A stretch of DNA of 64,000 bases, from NCBI GenBank assembly GCA_017889585.1, contig JAGFZX010000003.1, positions 1-64,000 of the forward strand, read 5' to 3'. The notes under the pieces are model-generated. The model was given only the letters and a program-made list of their open reading frames with translations. It made no database searches and had not been told where the DNA came from. This stretch comes from Bacillota bacterium. GTDB taxonomy: Bacteria; Bacillota; Negativicutes; DSM-13327. Both the position numbers and the translations under genes were made by a program. Below are positions 8,283-16,653 of the stretch, in pieces. How positions within the stretch are numbered: the stretch's first letter is position 1; every line of letters starts with the position of its first letter.

Positions 8283-9029
8283 TTAATTCATATATGTTCC
8301 GCCATTAATGTTAATTGTCTCGCCTGTTATAAAATCAGACATGCTTGAAGCCAAAAATAAAACTGCGTCAGCTACATTTTGGGGTATTCCCAGCTTACCA
8401 AGGGGTATTCTCGACAACACTTGTTGGCGATATTCATCAGTCCACTGCGTACTCATATCCGTTTCTATCGGCCCAGGGCAAACTGCATTAACATATATAT
8501 TATCTTTTGCCATTTCGAGTGCCAAATGTTGTGTCAGATAATTTACACCTGCTTTTGATGCACCGTAAGAAGGAGATGCATTCTTATGGGGAGTTTTAGC
8601 GGTAGAAGAAGATACGTTAACAATTTTTCCGTATTTCTGTTCAATCATGAAGGGTAAAACAGCCATACAACAATACAGAGTTCCGTTCAAATTAACGTCT
8701 ATCACTCTTTGCCAATCATCTAACTTCATTTCTAATGTTGGAGTACGCGTATTAATACCCGCATTATTTACAAGAATATCAATGCGCCCAAAATTATTTA
8801 TAGTTGTCTTTACAATTTTAGTTGCAATAGCAGGATCTGAAATATCTCCCACCAGTACTAAACACCTTTGTCCGAGTTTCTCAATCTCTGAAGCCAATTC
8901 ACTTAATAAATCTTCACGATTCCCGTTAATCACTAAAAATGCTCCCTTTTTAGCTAACGTTAAGGCAATAGACCTCCCAATACCTCTAGTTGCACCTGTT
9001 ACAATTGCTATCTGATTTTGTAGAAGCAT
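8283..9029 (-). CDS. SDR-family NAD(P)-dependent oxidoreductase
   Basis: 248 residues, classical short-chain dehydrogenase. It has the nucleotide loop TGATRGIG (about 12-19), NNAG (about 89-92), and the catalytic Ser-Tyr-Lys set in NVSSSTAKT and YGASK (Tyr near 155). The C-terminus ends ITGETININGG, as in FabG and glucose/gluconate dehydrogenase-like SDRs. In this setting, oxidation or reduction of a sugar or sugar acid is more likely than fatty acid synthesis. The specific substrate cannot be read. Confidence 0.88.
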   Translation of the reverse strand: MLLQNQIAIVTGATRGIGRSIALTLAKKGAFLVINGNREDLLSELASEIEKLGQRCLVLVGDISDPAIATKIVKTTINNFGRIDILVNNAGINTRTPTLEMKLDDWQRVIDVNLNGTLYCCMAVLPFMIEQKYGKIVNVSSSTAKTPHKNASPSYGASKAGVNYLTQHLALEMAKDNIYVNAVCPGPIETDMSTQWTDEYRQQVLSRIPLGKLGIPQNVADAVLFLASSMSDFITGETININGGTYMN

Positions 9030-9080
9030 AGTGTTCTCCCTTTCATGTATTCTTTACTACTGACACTACTACTTATTTCA

Positions 9081-9115
9081 GAAAATGCCTTTGCCTGTAC
9101 GGCAAAGGCATTTTC
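9081..9115. terminator. Strong hairpin between the BNR and SDR genes
   Basis: GAAAATGCCTTTGCC and its perfect complement enclose a five-base loop. It lies 31 bp after the BNR-gene stop on the minus strand. The stem ends in TTTTC without a longer T-run, so it may act as a weak terminator or as an RNA-stabilising hairpin that adjusts SDR expression. Confidence 0.5.
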
Positions 9116-9146
9116 GTCTTCTATATTAATTTGTAACTGTAATATA

Positions 9147-10352
9147 CTAACCCTTAACCCACTCTTCAGTAACACGCACATACTTGATTGTCTGTCTGAA
9201 ATAGGTAAACGTAACATGGATTTTTCCATCTGAGGTTTGCTTTATGGATGGGTATGAATATTCTCTGTTTAACTTTTCTTTCGAATTATTTGTCATACAA
9301 TAACCATCACCAACTTCAATATCTCGTTTGTACGGCCATGTCTGTCCATTATCTTCTGAGATAGCAATGGTCATTGGTGCTCTTGGTGTTCCCCAAAATG
9401 CGGTTTTCTTATTAGGATCGATTTCTTCAGCAATCGCTGGCTCAACGGCATTTTCACTATCCTCTTCGTCCTCGATTTCATCGTATAAGGACAGTCTACG
9501 CTCTTTGGCGCTAGCGGCGCTTATATTATTGAATACAATTGCCAAATGTCCATTATTTAGCACTGCAAACTGAATTGATGAATTATTGTTTGGTAACTCT
9601 GTCGCCACAGGCTCTGTCCATGTCCTACCATTATCCTTGGAGCGGCTCAGATACACATTATCGGCCCAGCGGCTTCTGTACAGTGCCAGCAGTGATCCAT
9701 CATGCAGCTTTTCTACATTCATATGAACACATCCAACACTATTAGGGACTGGATACTCTGTCCACGTTTTGCCATTATCGGCGGAAATCTTCACAGCACT
9801 CGTATCATCATCACCTACCCACTTCTTACCTGGAGCTACATGACAATAAAAGATTGGAATAAGCCACTCGCCGTTATCGAGTACTACAATAGGCTGACGA
9901 ACAAAGGTACCTGGAGTGTCGAATAAGGTTTCAATAGGACCCCATGTATAGCCATTATCCTCCGAGATACGATATCTGACAATCGCCGTATCTTGATTGC
10001 CTGATTTTTGCGCCGTATAGATCAGCCACAGTTTTCCATCAGGAGTCGGAAACAGGATAGGGTTTTGCTCCGATCTTGTGGAATCCTCTGATAATTTTAC
10101 GGGCACCGACCACTCCGACTCTCCTTGATTCAGCCTAGACATATAAATCGAAATATCTGCGATTCCTTCTTGACTGCCTGCAAACCACACACACAAGAAA
10201 TCTCCGTTTTCCAGTGGCATAATGTTGGATGCATGACTTTGTACACAATCATTTGGTAATAAGGCTTCGATTCTTTCCGAATCATTTGGAGCTTGATATA
10301 GCTTACCTTGGGTATTATTTACAGCTGCGTTTTCTACGTTACTCAAAATCAT
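9147..10352 (-). CDS. Sialidase-like BNR/Asp-box protein, cytoplasmic
   Basis: 401 residues. Asp-box repeats (S-x-D-x-G-x-T-W) are visible as SEDNGYTWG, SADNGKTW, SKDNGRTW and SEDNGQTW, giving a six-bladed sialidase-like propeller. The N-terminus has no signal peptide or membrane anchor, so unlike secreted sialidases it should act inside the cell on an imported compound, together with the SSS transporter 49 bp upstream. Acidic stretches (EDEEDSE) near residue 290 are unusual. True sialidase activity is not established; sugar-acid clusters in other bacteria also carry such proteins without known function. Confidence 0.8.
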   Translation of the reverse strand: MILSNVENAAVNNTQGKLYQAPNDSERIEALLPNDCVQSHASNIMPLENGDFLCVWFAGSQEGIADISIYMSRLNQGESEWSVPVKLSEDSTRSEQNPILFPTPDGKLWLIYTAQKSGNQDTAIVRYRISEDNGYTWGPIETLFDTPGTFVRQPIVVLDNGEWLIPIFYCHVAPGKKWVGDDDTSAVKISADNGKTWTEYPVPNSVGCVHMNVEKLHDGSLLALYRSRWADNVYLSRSKDNGRTWTEPVATELPNNNSSIQFAVLNNGHLAIVFNNISAASAKERRLSLYDEIEDEEDSENAVEPAIAEEIDPNKKTAFWGTPRAPMTIAISEDNGQTWPYKRDIEVGDGYCMTNNSKEKLNREYSYPSIKQTSDGKIHVTFTYFRQTIKYVRVTEEWVKG

Positions 10353-10401
10353 CGCTCCTATCTTTTAGATTAAACTACTATTTAAGATATTTGTTACTAA
10401 A

Positions 10402-11799
10402 CTAATTACGATCCTTCGTATGAGTTGTATTATTCCAATGAAACATTTTTTCAATCAGCATAACCACTGCTGGAGAAATTAAAGCAATATACATGTTATC
10501 AATGCCATATGGATCGCCCATAATGTACCACGCGCTGGTGGCTACAGCTGCGCCTAGCAGTCCAAGATTAGCACCGCGGGTACTGTTAAAGAAGGGCAGG
10601 TAAAAAGCAATCATGGCCACTACTGAAATGGATAAGCGAATAGCGCGAGTAAAGAAGGACAGCTTTAGGATTTCTGGCACGAAGAAAACGAAGATTAAGG
10701 GTATGAATCCAATGATGAGGGAGAAAATACGTGTCATTTTAAATTCTTGCTCTGGAGTGGGTTTATAAAAAGGAACATAGAAATCCTTAACTGCGAGTGA
10801 AGCAATCGCTAATGCAACTGTACTTACGGCAACAAATACCGAGGCCACAAGAGAAGTTGCCACAATTCCCGCTAAATATGGGCTCATACTTTGCATAAAT
10901 ATCGGCAAAGCGTAAAGCGCATTCATGTCCGGATAAAGATATTTAGCAGCTACACCGACAAGTGCCAAAAGGAAACCTAAAGGCAAGCAAAACAGTGCCG
11001 CATACATTGTTGATTTTTTGGCATCTTCAGCACTTTTATTCGAGGAAATGGCCTGCACCACAAATTGGGTGGAAAATATAGCACCAACTGTACCAATAAC
11101 CCAAGCAAATATAGTTGCTGCACCGACTTTACCATCCCAAGTAAAGTAAAAGGCTGGCATTTTTTCTATCATCGGAGCGATACCACCAGTCATTGATAAG
11201 GCTACACCCACGATAATTAAAATCCCCATATATTTAAAGAAACTGTGTAAGACGGTGACATAGGCAACACCTTTAAGACCACCAAATACAAAATAGAAGG
11301 TACTGACCACAGCGATAATGCACATGGATGCTGGCAAGCTCATTTTAATTACGGTAGACAAGGCTGCCGCACCACTGATGTAGTTACCAACGTTTACTAA
11401 GAGCAGGGCATACATCATGATAATAGAAACAGCATATTTAGTAGATTTACCATACTTTTGGGCGATAGCCCCAGAAATAGTAAACTCACCTGATCCATAT
11501 AATCTTTTAACCATGAAAAGGCTGTATAACCAATAACCTATGGCTGCACCTAGAACAGACCAGGATGCCGCCATACCGTATTTAAAGGCTGACTCAGCAG
11601 TTCCCACCGTAGATTTGGCACCAATAAATTCGGACATCAGCAAAATCCCAACAACAACCGCTGGCATAGACCGCGAGGCCCTCATAAACTGTTCAGAATC
11701 CTTACTACGGAGTCTAAATGTTAACCAAGTAGTAAAAGCAATATACAAGACGATGATGCTTAAAATAATCAAAGTATCCATTGAGCTAAATTCTTTCAT
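10402..11799 (-). CDS. Sodium:solute symporter (SSS family)
   Basis: 465 residues with about 13 hydrophobic segments. Conserved SSS features include EFIGAKSTVGTAESAFKYG (about 57-75) and the SLVASVFVAVSTVALAIASL segment, which corresponds to the sodium-site TM8 region. Members import sugars, sialic acid, carboxylates or amino acids with Na+. Its neighbour is the BNR protein, so a sialic-acid-like or oligomeric sugar-acid substrate is plausible. The ATG at 11799 has AGGAGTG upstream. With the MFS gene at 12-13 kb, the island has two transporters of different classes. Confidence 0.9.
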   Translation of the reverse strand: MKEFSSMDTLIILSIIVLYIAFTTWLTFRLRSKDSEQFMRASRSMPAVVVGILLMSEFIGAKSTVGTAESAFKYGMAASWSVLGAAIGYWLYSLFMVKRLYGSGEFTISGAIAQKYGKSTKYAVSIIMMYALLLVNVGNYISGAAALSTVIKMSLPASMCIIAVVSTFYFVFGGLKGVAYVTVLHSFFKYMGILIIVGVALSMTGGIAPMIEKMPAFYFTWDGKVGAATIFAWVIGTVGAIFSTQFVVQAISSNKSAEDAKKSTMYAALFCLPLGFLLALVGVAAKYLYPDMNALYALPIFMQSMSPYLAGIVATSLVASVFVAVSTVALAIASLAVKDFYVPFYKPTPEQEFKMTRIFSLIIGFIPLIFVFFVPEILKLSFFTRAIRLSISVVAMIAFYLPFFNSTRGANLGLLGAAVATSAWYIMGDPYGIDNMYIALISPAVVMLIEKMFHWNNTTHTKDRN

Positions 11800-11877
11800 A
11801 TTAACACTCCTTTTTATTATGATATATTTGAGTATAAATGGTAAATGTTTCTAATAATCAGATAATTCTATTTTTTT

Positions 11878-11911
11878 AGATGTTTCTGGTCTCTAACAAC
11901 CAGAAACATCT
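11878..11911. repeat. Perfect 13-bp hairpin upstream of the SSS gene
   Basis: AGATGTTTCTGGT and its complement flank an eight-base loop, about 80 bp upstream of the symporter start. On the transcribed strand it is followed by A residues, not T, so it is a poor terminator. It could be an operator or a 5' leader hairpin. Confidence 0.45.
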
Positions 11912-11938
11912 CTACTAAATAGTTTTTAAGAAGAAATC

Positions 11939-12045
11939 CTAGAATAGCTTTTTGTATATTTCTCAAATATCATCTTTAGTCATGAGTTTAGGAGAATCCA
12001 CATCATTTTCACTGATGCTTTTTCCGCGAGGTCTACCTCAATGAA
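11939..12045 (-). pseudogene. C-terminal tail of a second iron-containing alcohol dehydrogenase
   Basis: Just after the MFS stop a frame without a start reads ENDVDSPKLMTKDDI, then a TGA, then EIYKKLF and TAG (11939-11941). Fe-alcohol dehydrogenases end in this way ('NPK.(L/V)TKEDI..IY..L'). The intact enzyme at 13.5 kb ends NNPKVVTKEDMRVIYKELL, which aligns position by position. Further upstream DLAEKAS appears in a shifted frame. The internal TGA and the frameshift mark it as decayed. Confidence 0.6.
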
Positions 12046-12055
12046 TTTTACCTAT

Positions 12056-13330
12056 TTAAGCCTCAATATGCTCAACTTTTCCCAGTAAGAATAGATAATT
12101 CAAAATACCAACAAGCAAAAGTCCTGAAGAAAGGAGCAATGCCATGTTAAATGAACCGGTAGCTTGCAAAATCGCGCCAGTAACAATAGGACCAACCACT
12201 CCGCCCATATTCGAAACCGAATTTTGGAGTCCTGCAACTACGGAAGTCATATTTTTAGGCGCAACATCGCCCGGAAGAGCCCAAACTTGAGAAGCAGCTA
12301 TCGTTGTACCAGATTTCGCAATACACAACAGAGCTACAGCTGTTATCGCAGACTCAGCGGAAGCTGCCAAACCGATACAAGATGCCATCAGAAGACCACC
12401 CACTAAGAAAAGTTTGCGAGTAGCAGTTAAAGATAACCATCCTTTTGACTGTATTTTATCAGATGCCCAGCCTGCACCAACTTCAACAAACATCGAGATT
12501 AAGAGAGGCAACATGGCCGCAAAACCCATAGCCAGCATTCCCATGCCTTTTTCTTTAATCAGATAGGTTGGAAGCCATGTAATAAAGAAATAAGAAGTAT
12601 AATTAATCATAAAAAACCCGATACACATAGCCCAAATATTTCTGTATTTTAAAAGTTCATACCATTTCATTGGCTGTTCGTCATCAAGACCTTGTTTTTT
12701 GATCTGGCCATCACGAATGTGCTTCAATTCAGCAGCATTCACACCTTTGTGTTCTTCTGGAATTTCTTTAAAATACATGATCCAAATAATAGACCAGATA
12801 ACTCCTGCCAGACCGATAATAACAAAAGTCATCTTCCAGCCAAACATGGAAATAAGCCAAACAATAAGCGGCATAGCCACTGCTCCACCAAATTTGGAAC
12901 CGCTGTCAAACAATCCGCCAACAGTTGCTCGTTCTTTATCAGGAAACCATTTGGAAGCAATCCCTGCATTACTTGGGTACGCAGCCGCTTCACCAACACC
13001 AAGAGCCACGCGAAATCCTAAGATTGATTTAAACCCTGTTCCCAGCCCAGTTAAGGCTGTAGCAACAGACCACCAAGCAACGGCAAAACCGAGGGTTTTT
13101 TTCTGTCCAATTTTGTCGGCAACTAAGCCTGCTGGAATTTGAAGCAAGGCATATGACCAAAAGAAACCTGACATAATAATACCCATTTCACTTGGAGTTA
13201 CACTAAATTCCTTGGTAATAAAAGGGGCTGCAGCTGCAAGTACGGTGCGGTCAATATAATTGATAGCAATTGCAGCCCACATTAAGCCTGCAACAATCCA
13301 ACGTACATTTGATTTTTTCTCTGTCAACAA
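12056..13330 (-). CDS. MFS transporter, ACS type (hexuronate/glucarate-like)
   Basis: 424 residues, 12 TM. The sequence NYIDRTVLAAAAPFI after TM1 and FRVALGVGEAAAYPSN in TM4 are hallmarks of the ACS group that takes up glucarate, galactonate and hexuronates. The start appears to be TTG at 13330, seven bases after GGAGG; no ATG is close. It follows the Fe-alcohol dehydrogenase by 175 bp, a gap that holds a run of ten G and a hairpin. It is the best candidate importer for the acid processed by the kinase/PdxA2 pair. Confidence 0.9.
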   Translation of the reverse strand: MLTEKKSNVRWIVAGLMWAAIAINYIDRTVLAAAAPFITKEFSVTPSEMGIIMSGFFWSYALLQIPAGLVADKIGQKKTLGFAVAWWSVATALTGLGTGFKSILGFRVALGVGEAAAYPSNAGIASKWFPDKERATVGGLFDSGSKFGGAVAMPLIVWLISMFGWKMTFVIIGLAGVIWSIIWIMYFKEIPEEHKGVNAAELKHIRDGQIKKQGLDDEQPMKWYELLKYRNIWAMCIGFFMINYTSYFFITWLPTYLIKEKGMGMLAMGFAAMLPLLISMFVEVGAGWASDKIQSKGWLSLTATRKLFLVGGLLMASCIGLAASAESAITAVALLCIAKSGTTIAASQVWALPGDVAPKNMTSVVAGLQNSVSNMGGVVGPIVTGAILQATGSFNMALLLSSGLLLVGILNYLFLLGKVEHIEA

Positions 13331-13369
13331 GATAATCCCTCCACTTATTTTCTCTCATACTCACTTAAC

Positions 13370-13379
13370 GGGGGGGGGG
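13370..13379. repeat. Homopolymer tract of ten G (C10 on the coding strand)
   Basis: The tract lies 40 bp upstream of the MFS TTG start, in an otherwise AT-rich gap. Poly-G/C runs of this length slip during replication in many bacteria and can vary promoter spacing or mRNA leaders. It could also be an assembly artefact. Confidence 0.6.
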
Positions 13380-13455
13380 CGTAAGATGCTTGTTGGCACC
13401 GCTAGTATTGATGATAACTAGTCCAAAAGCAACTTTTCTATCATTGGTCCGATTC

Positions 13456-13491
13456 TGCATGGGAAAAGCGAAGTGCTTTTAATCCCATGCA
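13456..13491. terminator. Hairpin after the Fe-alcohol dehydrogenase gene
   Basis: TGCATGGG and AAAAGC pair with GCTTTT and CCCATGCA. It starts 15 bp after the Fe-alcohol dehydrogenase stop on the minus strand. No T-run follows, so termination is probably partial. It may separate the enzyme operon from the transporter gene. Confidence 0.45.
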
Positions 13492-13505
13492 AAAATCCAA
13501 CTATA

Positions 13506-14666
13506 TTATAATAATTCTTTGTAAATGACTCGCATATCTTCTTTGGTTACAACTTTAGGGTTATTATCCAGCAAACGAGTTACTTTAGAAGCCGCTTCAA
13601 TCAGATCATCAAGAACTGCTTCATTAATACCTTTTGCTGCTAAGTCACATGTTACATCAAGATCTTTAATCATAGAATCCAAGTTATTGATCATTTTTTC
13701 AGCTGCTTCTCTTGTAGTGCAACCTGCAAGATCAAGTTCCATAGCAACAGCAATATCTCTGAATTTTTCCTCGCAGACATCTAGATTAAATTTCATTACA
13801 CCTGGTAATAAAATTGCATTGGATAAGCCATGAGGAATATGATATTTTCCGCCCAGTGGATAGGATAAAGCATGTACAGCCGTAGTGCTCGACGTCGCAA
13901 TTGAGATACCACCAAACATGGCTCCTAAAAGCATATCTTCACGTGCTGCTAAATTATGACCATCATTGTATGCAGTGCGAATACTGCGAGAAATCAAGGT
14001 AATTGCTTTTAATGCAAAAGTATCACTAAAGGGATTTGCTTTTTTAGAAATATAACATTCAATGGCATGACATAGTGCATCCATCCCTGTATTTGCCGTA
14101 ATATGTTTAGGTAAATTAATGGTCATAATAGGATCCAAAATAACACAATCTGGTACCATTTTGCCGTTAACAATTCCAACTTTTAATTCTTCTTCTGGTA
14201 CTAATACAATGGCATTGGGAGTTGCTTCTGAACCAGTACCTGCTGTAGTAGGAACCATTAATGTAGGTACACCGCGGCGTTTTATTTGTGCTTTTCCTTT
14301 TACTAAATCACGCAAAGCTACATCATTCGTCAGTAATAAGGCCACTAACTTAGCTGCGTCCATAGAACTACCGCCGCCAATACCAATGATCATTTGACAT
14401 TCAAACTTACGTGCCGCTTGATAAATAGCATTCACTTGATCTACTGTAGGCTCAGGTGGAGTGTCATTAATGATATGGACATTGACACCTGCTGCTTCTA
14501 ATAAGGCTTTTGGTTTTTCCACTAGGCCAGAATTCCAAACACCTTGGTCAGTAATAATCACTACGTTTTTTGCTTCGTGATCCGCTACAATATCTGTTAT
14601 TTGTTCAATGCAGCCAGCGCCAGCTACAATTTTCCCGATATTTAACAATGAATAGACATTACTCAT
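13506..14666 (-). CDS. Iron-containing alcohol dehydrogenase
   Basis: 386 residues from ATG 14666, which has GGAG eight bases upstream; an earlier ATG at 14684 would put that site inside the coding sequence. The NAD motif GGGSSMD lies near residue 90. Metal-ligand segments are visible: GMDALCHAIE, HALSYPLGGKYHIPHG. This is the group III Fe-ADH fold, which reduces or oxidises short aldehydes and alcohols such as lactaldehyde, glycolaldehyde or hydroxybutyrate. It fits as the enzyme dealing with the small aldehyde released by the neighbouring DapA-like aldolase, which is an inference from order. Confidence 0.9.
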   Translation of the reverse strand: MSNVYSLLNIGKIVAGAGCIEQITDIVADHEAKNVVIITDQGVWNSGLVEKPKALLEAAGVNVHIINDTPPEPTVDQVNAIYQAARKFECQMIIGIGGGSSMDAAKLVALLLTNDVALRDLVKGKAQIKRRGVPTLMVPTTAGTGSEATPNAIVLVPEEELKVGIVNGKMVPDCVILDPIMTINLPKHITANTGMDALCHAIECYISKKANPFSDTFALKAITLISRSIRTAYNDGHNLAAREDMLLGAMFGGISIATSSTTAVHALSYPLGGKYHIPHGLSNAILLPGVMKFNLDVCEEKFRDIAVAMELDLAGCTTREAAEKMINNLDSMIKDLDVTCDLAAKGINEAVLDDLIEAASKVTRLLDNNPKVVTKEDMRVIYKELL

Positions 14667-14712
14667 AATCGCTTCTCCAATCATTTTTTAAAATTGGGTT
14701 TCTAGAAAATAC

Positions 14713-15690
14713 TTATTTATTCCAACGAGGGTGCTCATAGGCTTTAGGATTGCAAACATTTTTCCAACGTTCACCATTCATGACTGCAATAACACCCTCT
14801 GCAGCCATGGTTGCTACACCTGAAGCGGCTTCTTTTGTTTGCCCTGCCATGTGTGGCGATACGATGATATTGTCATATTGAAACAATGGCTCATCAGCAG
14901 TCACTGGTTCATTACTAAATACATCCGTAGCTGCTGAATGTAACTCATTATTTTCTAATGCTTTTGCCAAAGCAACTTCATCAATAATATGACCACGTGA
15001 ACAATTAATTAAAATAGCACTTTTCTTCATTAACCTTAGCTCAGCTGCGCCAATGAGATTTTTGGTTTTAGGTGTTAAAGGTACATGCAAGGAAACTACA
15101 TCTGCTATTTTTAAGACATTGGTGAGTTCTGTTTCATATTGATAACCCAGCTCTGTAATAACCTCTGGCTTAACGAAAGGATCATATACAACCACTTTCA
15201 TACCAACACCAACTGCCATCTGAGCAAGAATACTGCCAATATTACCGTAACCAACTAACCCTAATGTTTTACCATATATTTCGAAGGCTTTATAACTGCT
15301 TCTGATATTAAAGTTGCCCTTACGAAGTTCTTTATCACTATGCACCATATCTTTTGCCGCAGCAAACATGAAAGCAAAAGCGTGTTCTGCCACAGAACGA
15401 GTATTAGCACCAGGAGCGACAACTACAGGAATACCTAGTTCAGTTGCTGCTTGTACGTCCACATCATCGACGCCAACCCCTGGACGCCCAATGACTTTCA
15501 AGTTTTTTGCAGCCAGCATTGTTTTTCTGTCAATAGAACCAATGCGAATAATAAGACCTTCCGCATCAAGCAGTTCTGGCAGCATTGCTTCTGGATCACC
15601 ATTATTGGTGATTGCAACTGCTACATTAGCTTTTTCTAGTACAGCCATTCCATCATCATGTAAGCGATGGGAGATAACAACCTTTTTCAT
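14713..15690 (-). CDS. D-isomer-specific 2-hydroxyacid dehydrogenase
   Basis: 325 residues from ATG 15690, with GGAG eight bases upstream; a GTG at 15699 overlaps that site and is less likely. It shows the NAD loop GLVGYGNIG (near 145), the substrate-binding GRPGVGVDDVD, and the catalytic Arg/Glu/His set in NCSRGHIID, SNEPV and SPHMAG. It resembles phosphoglycerate dehydrogenase-type enzymes without the C-terminal ACT domain. It would interconvert a 2-keto acid and a D-2-hydroxy acid and so may feed the sugar-acid pathway. Confidence 0.9.
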   Translation of the reverse strand: MKKVVISHRLHDDGMAVLEKANVAVAITNNGDPEAMLPELLDAEGLIIRIGSIDRKTMLAAKNLKVIGRPGVGVDDVDVQAATELGIPVVVAPGANTRSVAEHAFAFMFAAAKDMVHSDKELRKGNFNIRSSYKAFEIYGKTLGLVGYGNIGSILAQMAVGVGMKVVVYDPFVKPEVITELGYQYETELTNVLKIADVVSLHVPLTPKTKNLIGAAELRLMKKSAILINCSRGHIIDEVALAKALENNELHSAATDVFSNEPVTADEPLFQYDNIIVSPHMAGQTKEAASGVATMAAEGVIAVMNGERWKNVCNPKAYEHPRWNK

Positions 15691-15741
15691 TTCTAGCACT
15701 CCTTATTCAAAAGTCCATAGATTCTAGGACGAACATTGATC

Positions 15742-16617
15742 TTATTTATATAATTTAAATACTTCAAGTAAGGCAGCATCAATTTCAGGTTTATTGCAAT
15801 TTGAAGGTGCGCGACCAGGACCCATTGGGTAACCAAGTAAGTTAGCTGCACGTTTAACAACGGAGTTTGGATTGCCCATTTGCATTACATTACGGAATGG
15901 TCTGATTTTCTTTTGGGCTTCATTTGCTTCTTCAAATTTACCTTGTGACCACAATTCATAAATACTGACCATAAGTTCTGGGAATACATTGGAACAACCA
16001 GAGATAGCACCTGTACCGCCTGCCATCAATGTCCATAAGATTAAGGAATCACTGCCAGCCAATACACTTAAACGAGGATCTGTATTTTCGATATATTTTA
16101 AGGTATTATCAAAATTACCGCTGCTATCTTTAATACCAATGATATTTTCATATTTTGCTAATTTTTTTACTGTAGTATAGTCAATGTTATTGCCTGTTCT
16201 TGCTGGGATGTTATATAGAAGGATTGGCAACTTAACGGCTTCTGCCACGCTGCTAAAATGATCATATAAATTTTCTTGGGAAATACCGGAGAAATATGGT
16301 GATATGACGGATATTACGTCAGCCCCTAATTCCTCAGCGATTTTTGATAATTCAATAGTTTCTTGAGTAGTGACGCAACCAGTACCAACATAGACAGGCA
16401 CTCTGCCTTTTACTGCATCAATGGTTACTTTAATGATTTCAATTTTTTCTTCCATTGAAAATGCGTAAAATTCACCATTTGTTCCTAAAGCAAAGATACC
16501 ACTAATTCCTGCAGCGATTAAACGATCAATTTGGTTGTACATTTCCGGTTTATTGAGTTTTTCATCCTCAGTTAATGGTGTAAGAATTGGAGCAATAATA
16601 CCTTGTGGTTTGAACAT
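15742..16617 (-). CDS. DapA/NanA-family class I aldolase or synthase
   Basis: 291 residues from ATG 16617; the upstream in-frame ATG at 16626 touches the AAAGG ribosome site. It contains the family motifs GTNGEFYAFS (about 45-54), the Tyr segment LLYNIPARTG (about 134-143) and the Schiff-base lysine in IIGIKDSSGN (about 161-170). The family includes dihydrodipicolinate synthase, N-acetylneuraminate lyase and 2-keto-3-deoxy-sugar acid aldolases. The location inside a sugar-acid cluster makes a catabolic aldolase more likely than a lysine-pathway DapA. Confidence 0.9.
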   Translation of the reverse strand: MFKPQGIIAPILTPLTEDEKLNKPEMYNQIDRLIAAGISGIFALGTNGEFYAFSMEEKIEIIKVTIDAVKGRVPVYVGTGCVTTQETIELSKIAEELGADVISVISPYFSGISQENLYDHFSSVAEAVKLPILLYNIPARTGNNIDYTTVKKLAKYENIIGIKDSSGNFDNTLKYIENTDPRLSVLAGSDSLILWTLMAGGTGAISGCSNVFPELMVSIYELWSQGKFEEANEAQKKIRPFRNVMQMGNPNSVVKRAANLLGYPMGPGRAPSNCNKPEIDAALLEVFKLYK

Positions 16618-16653
16618 AATAATCATCCTTTCAGCTTAAATCGTTATAACATT

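Noticed and set aside
12692-13142. Two overlapping open frames of 109 and 147 codons on the plus strand
   Set aside because: They lie antisense to the MFS transporter gene and show no recognisable motif.
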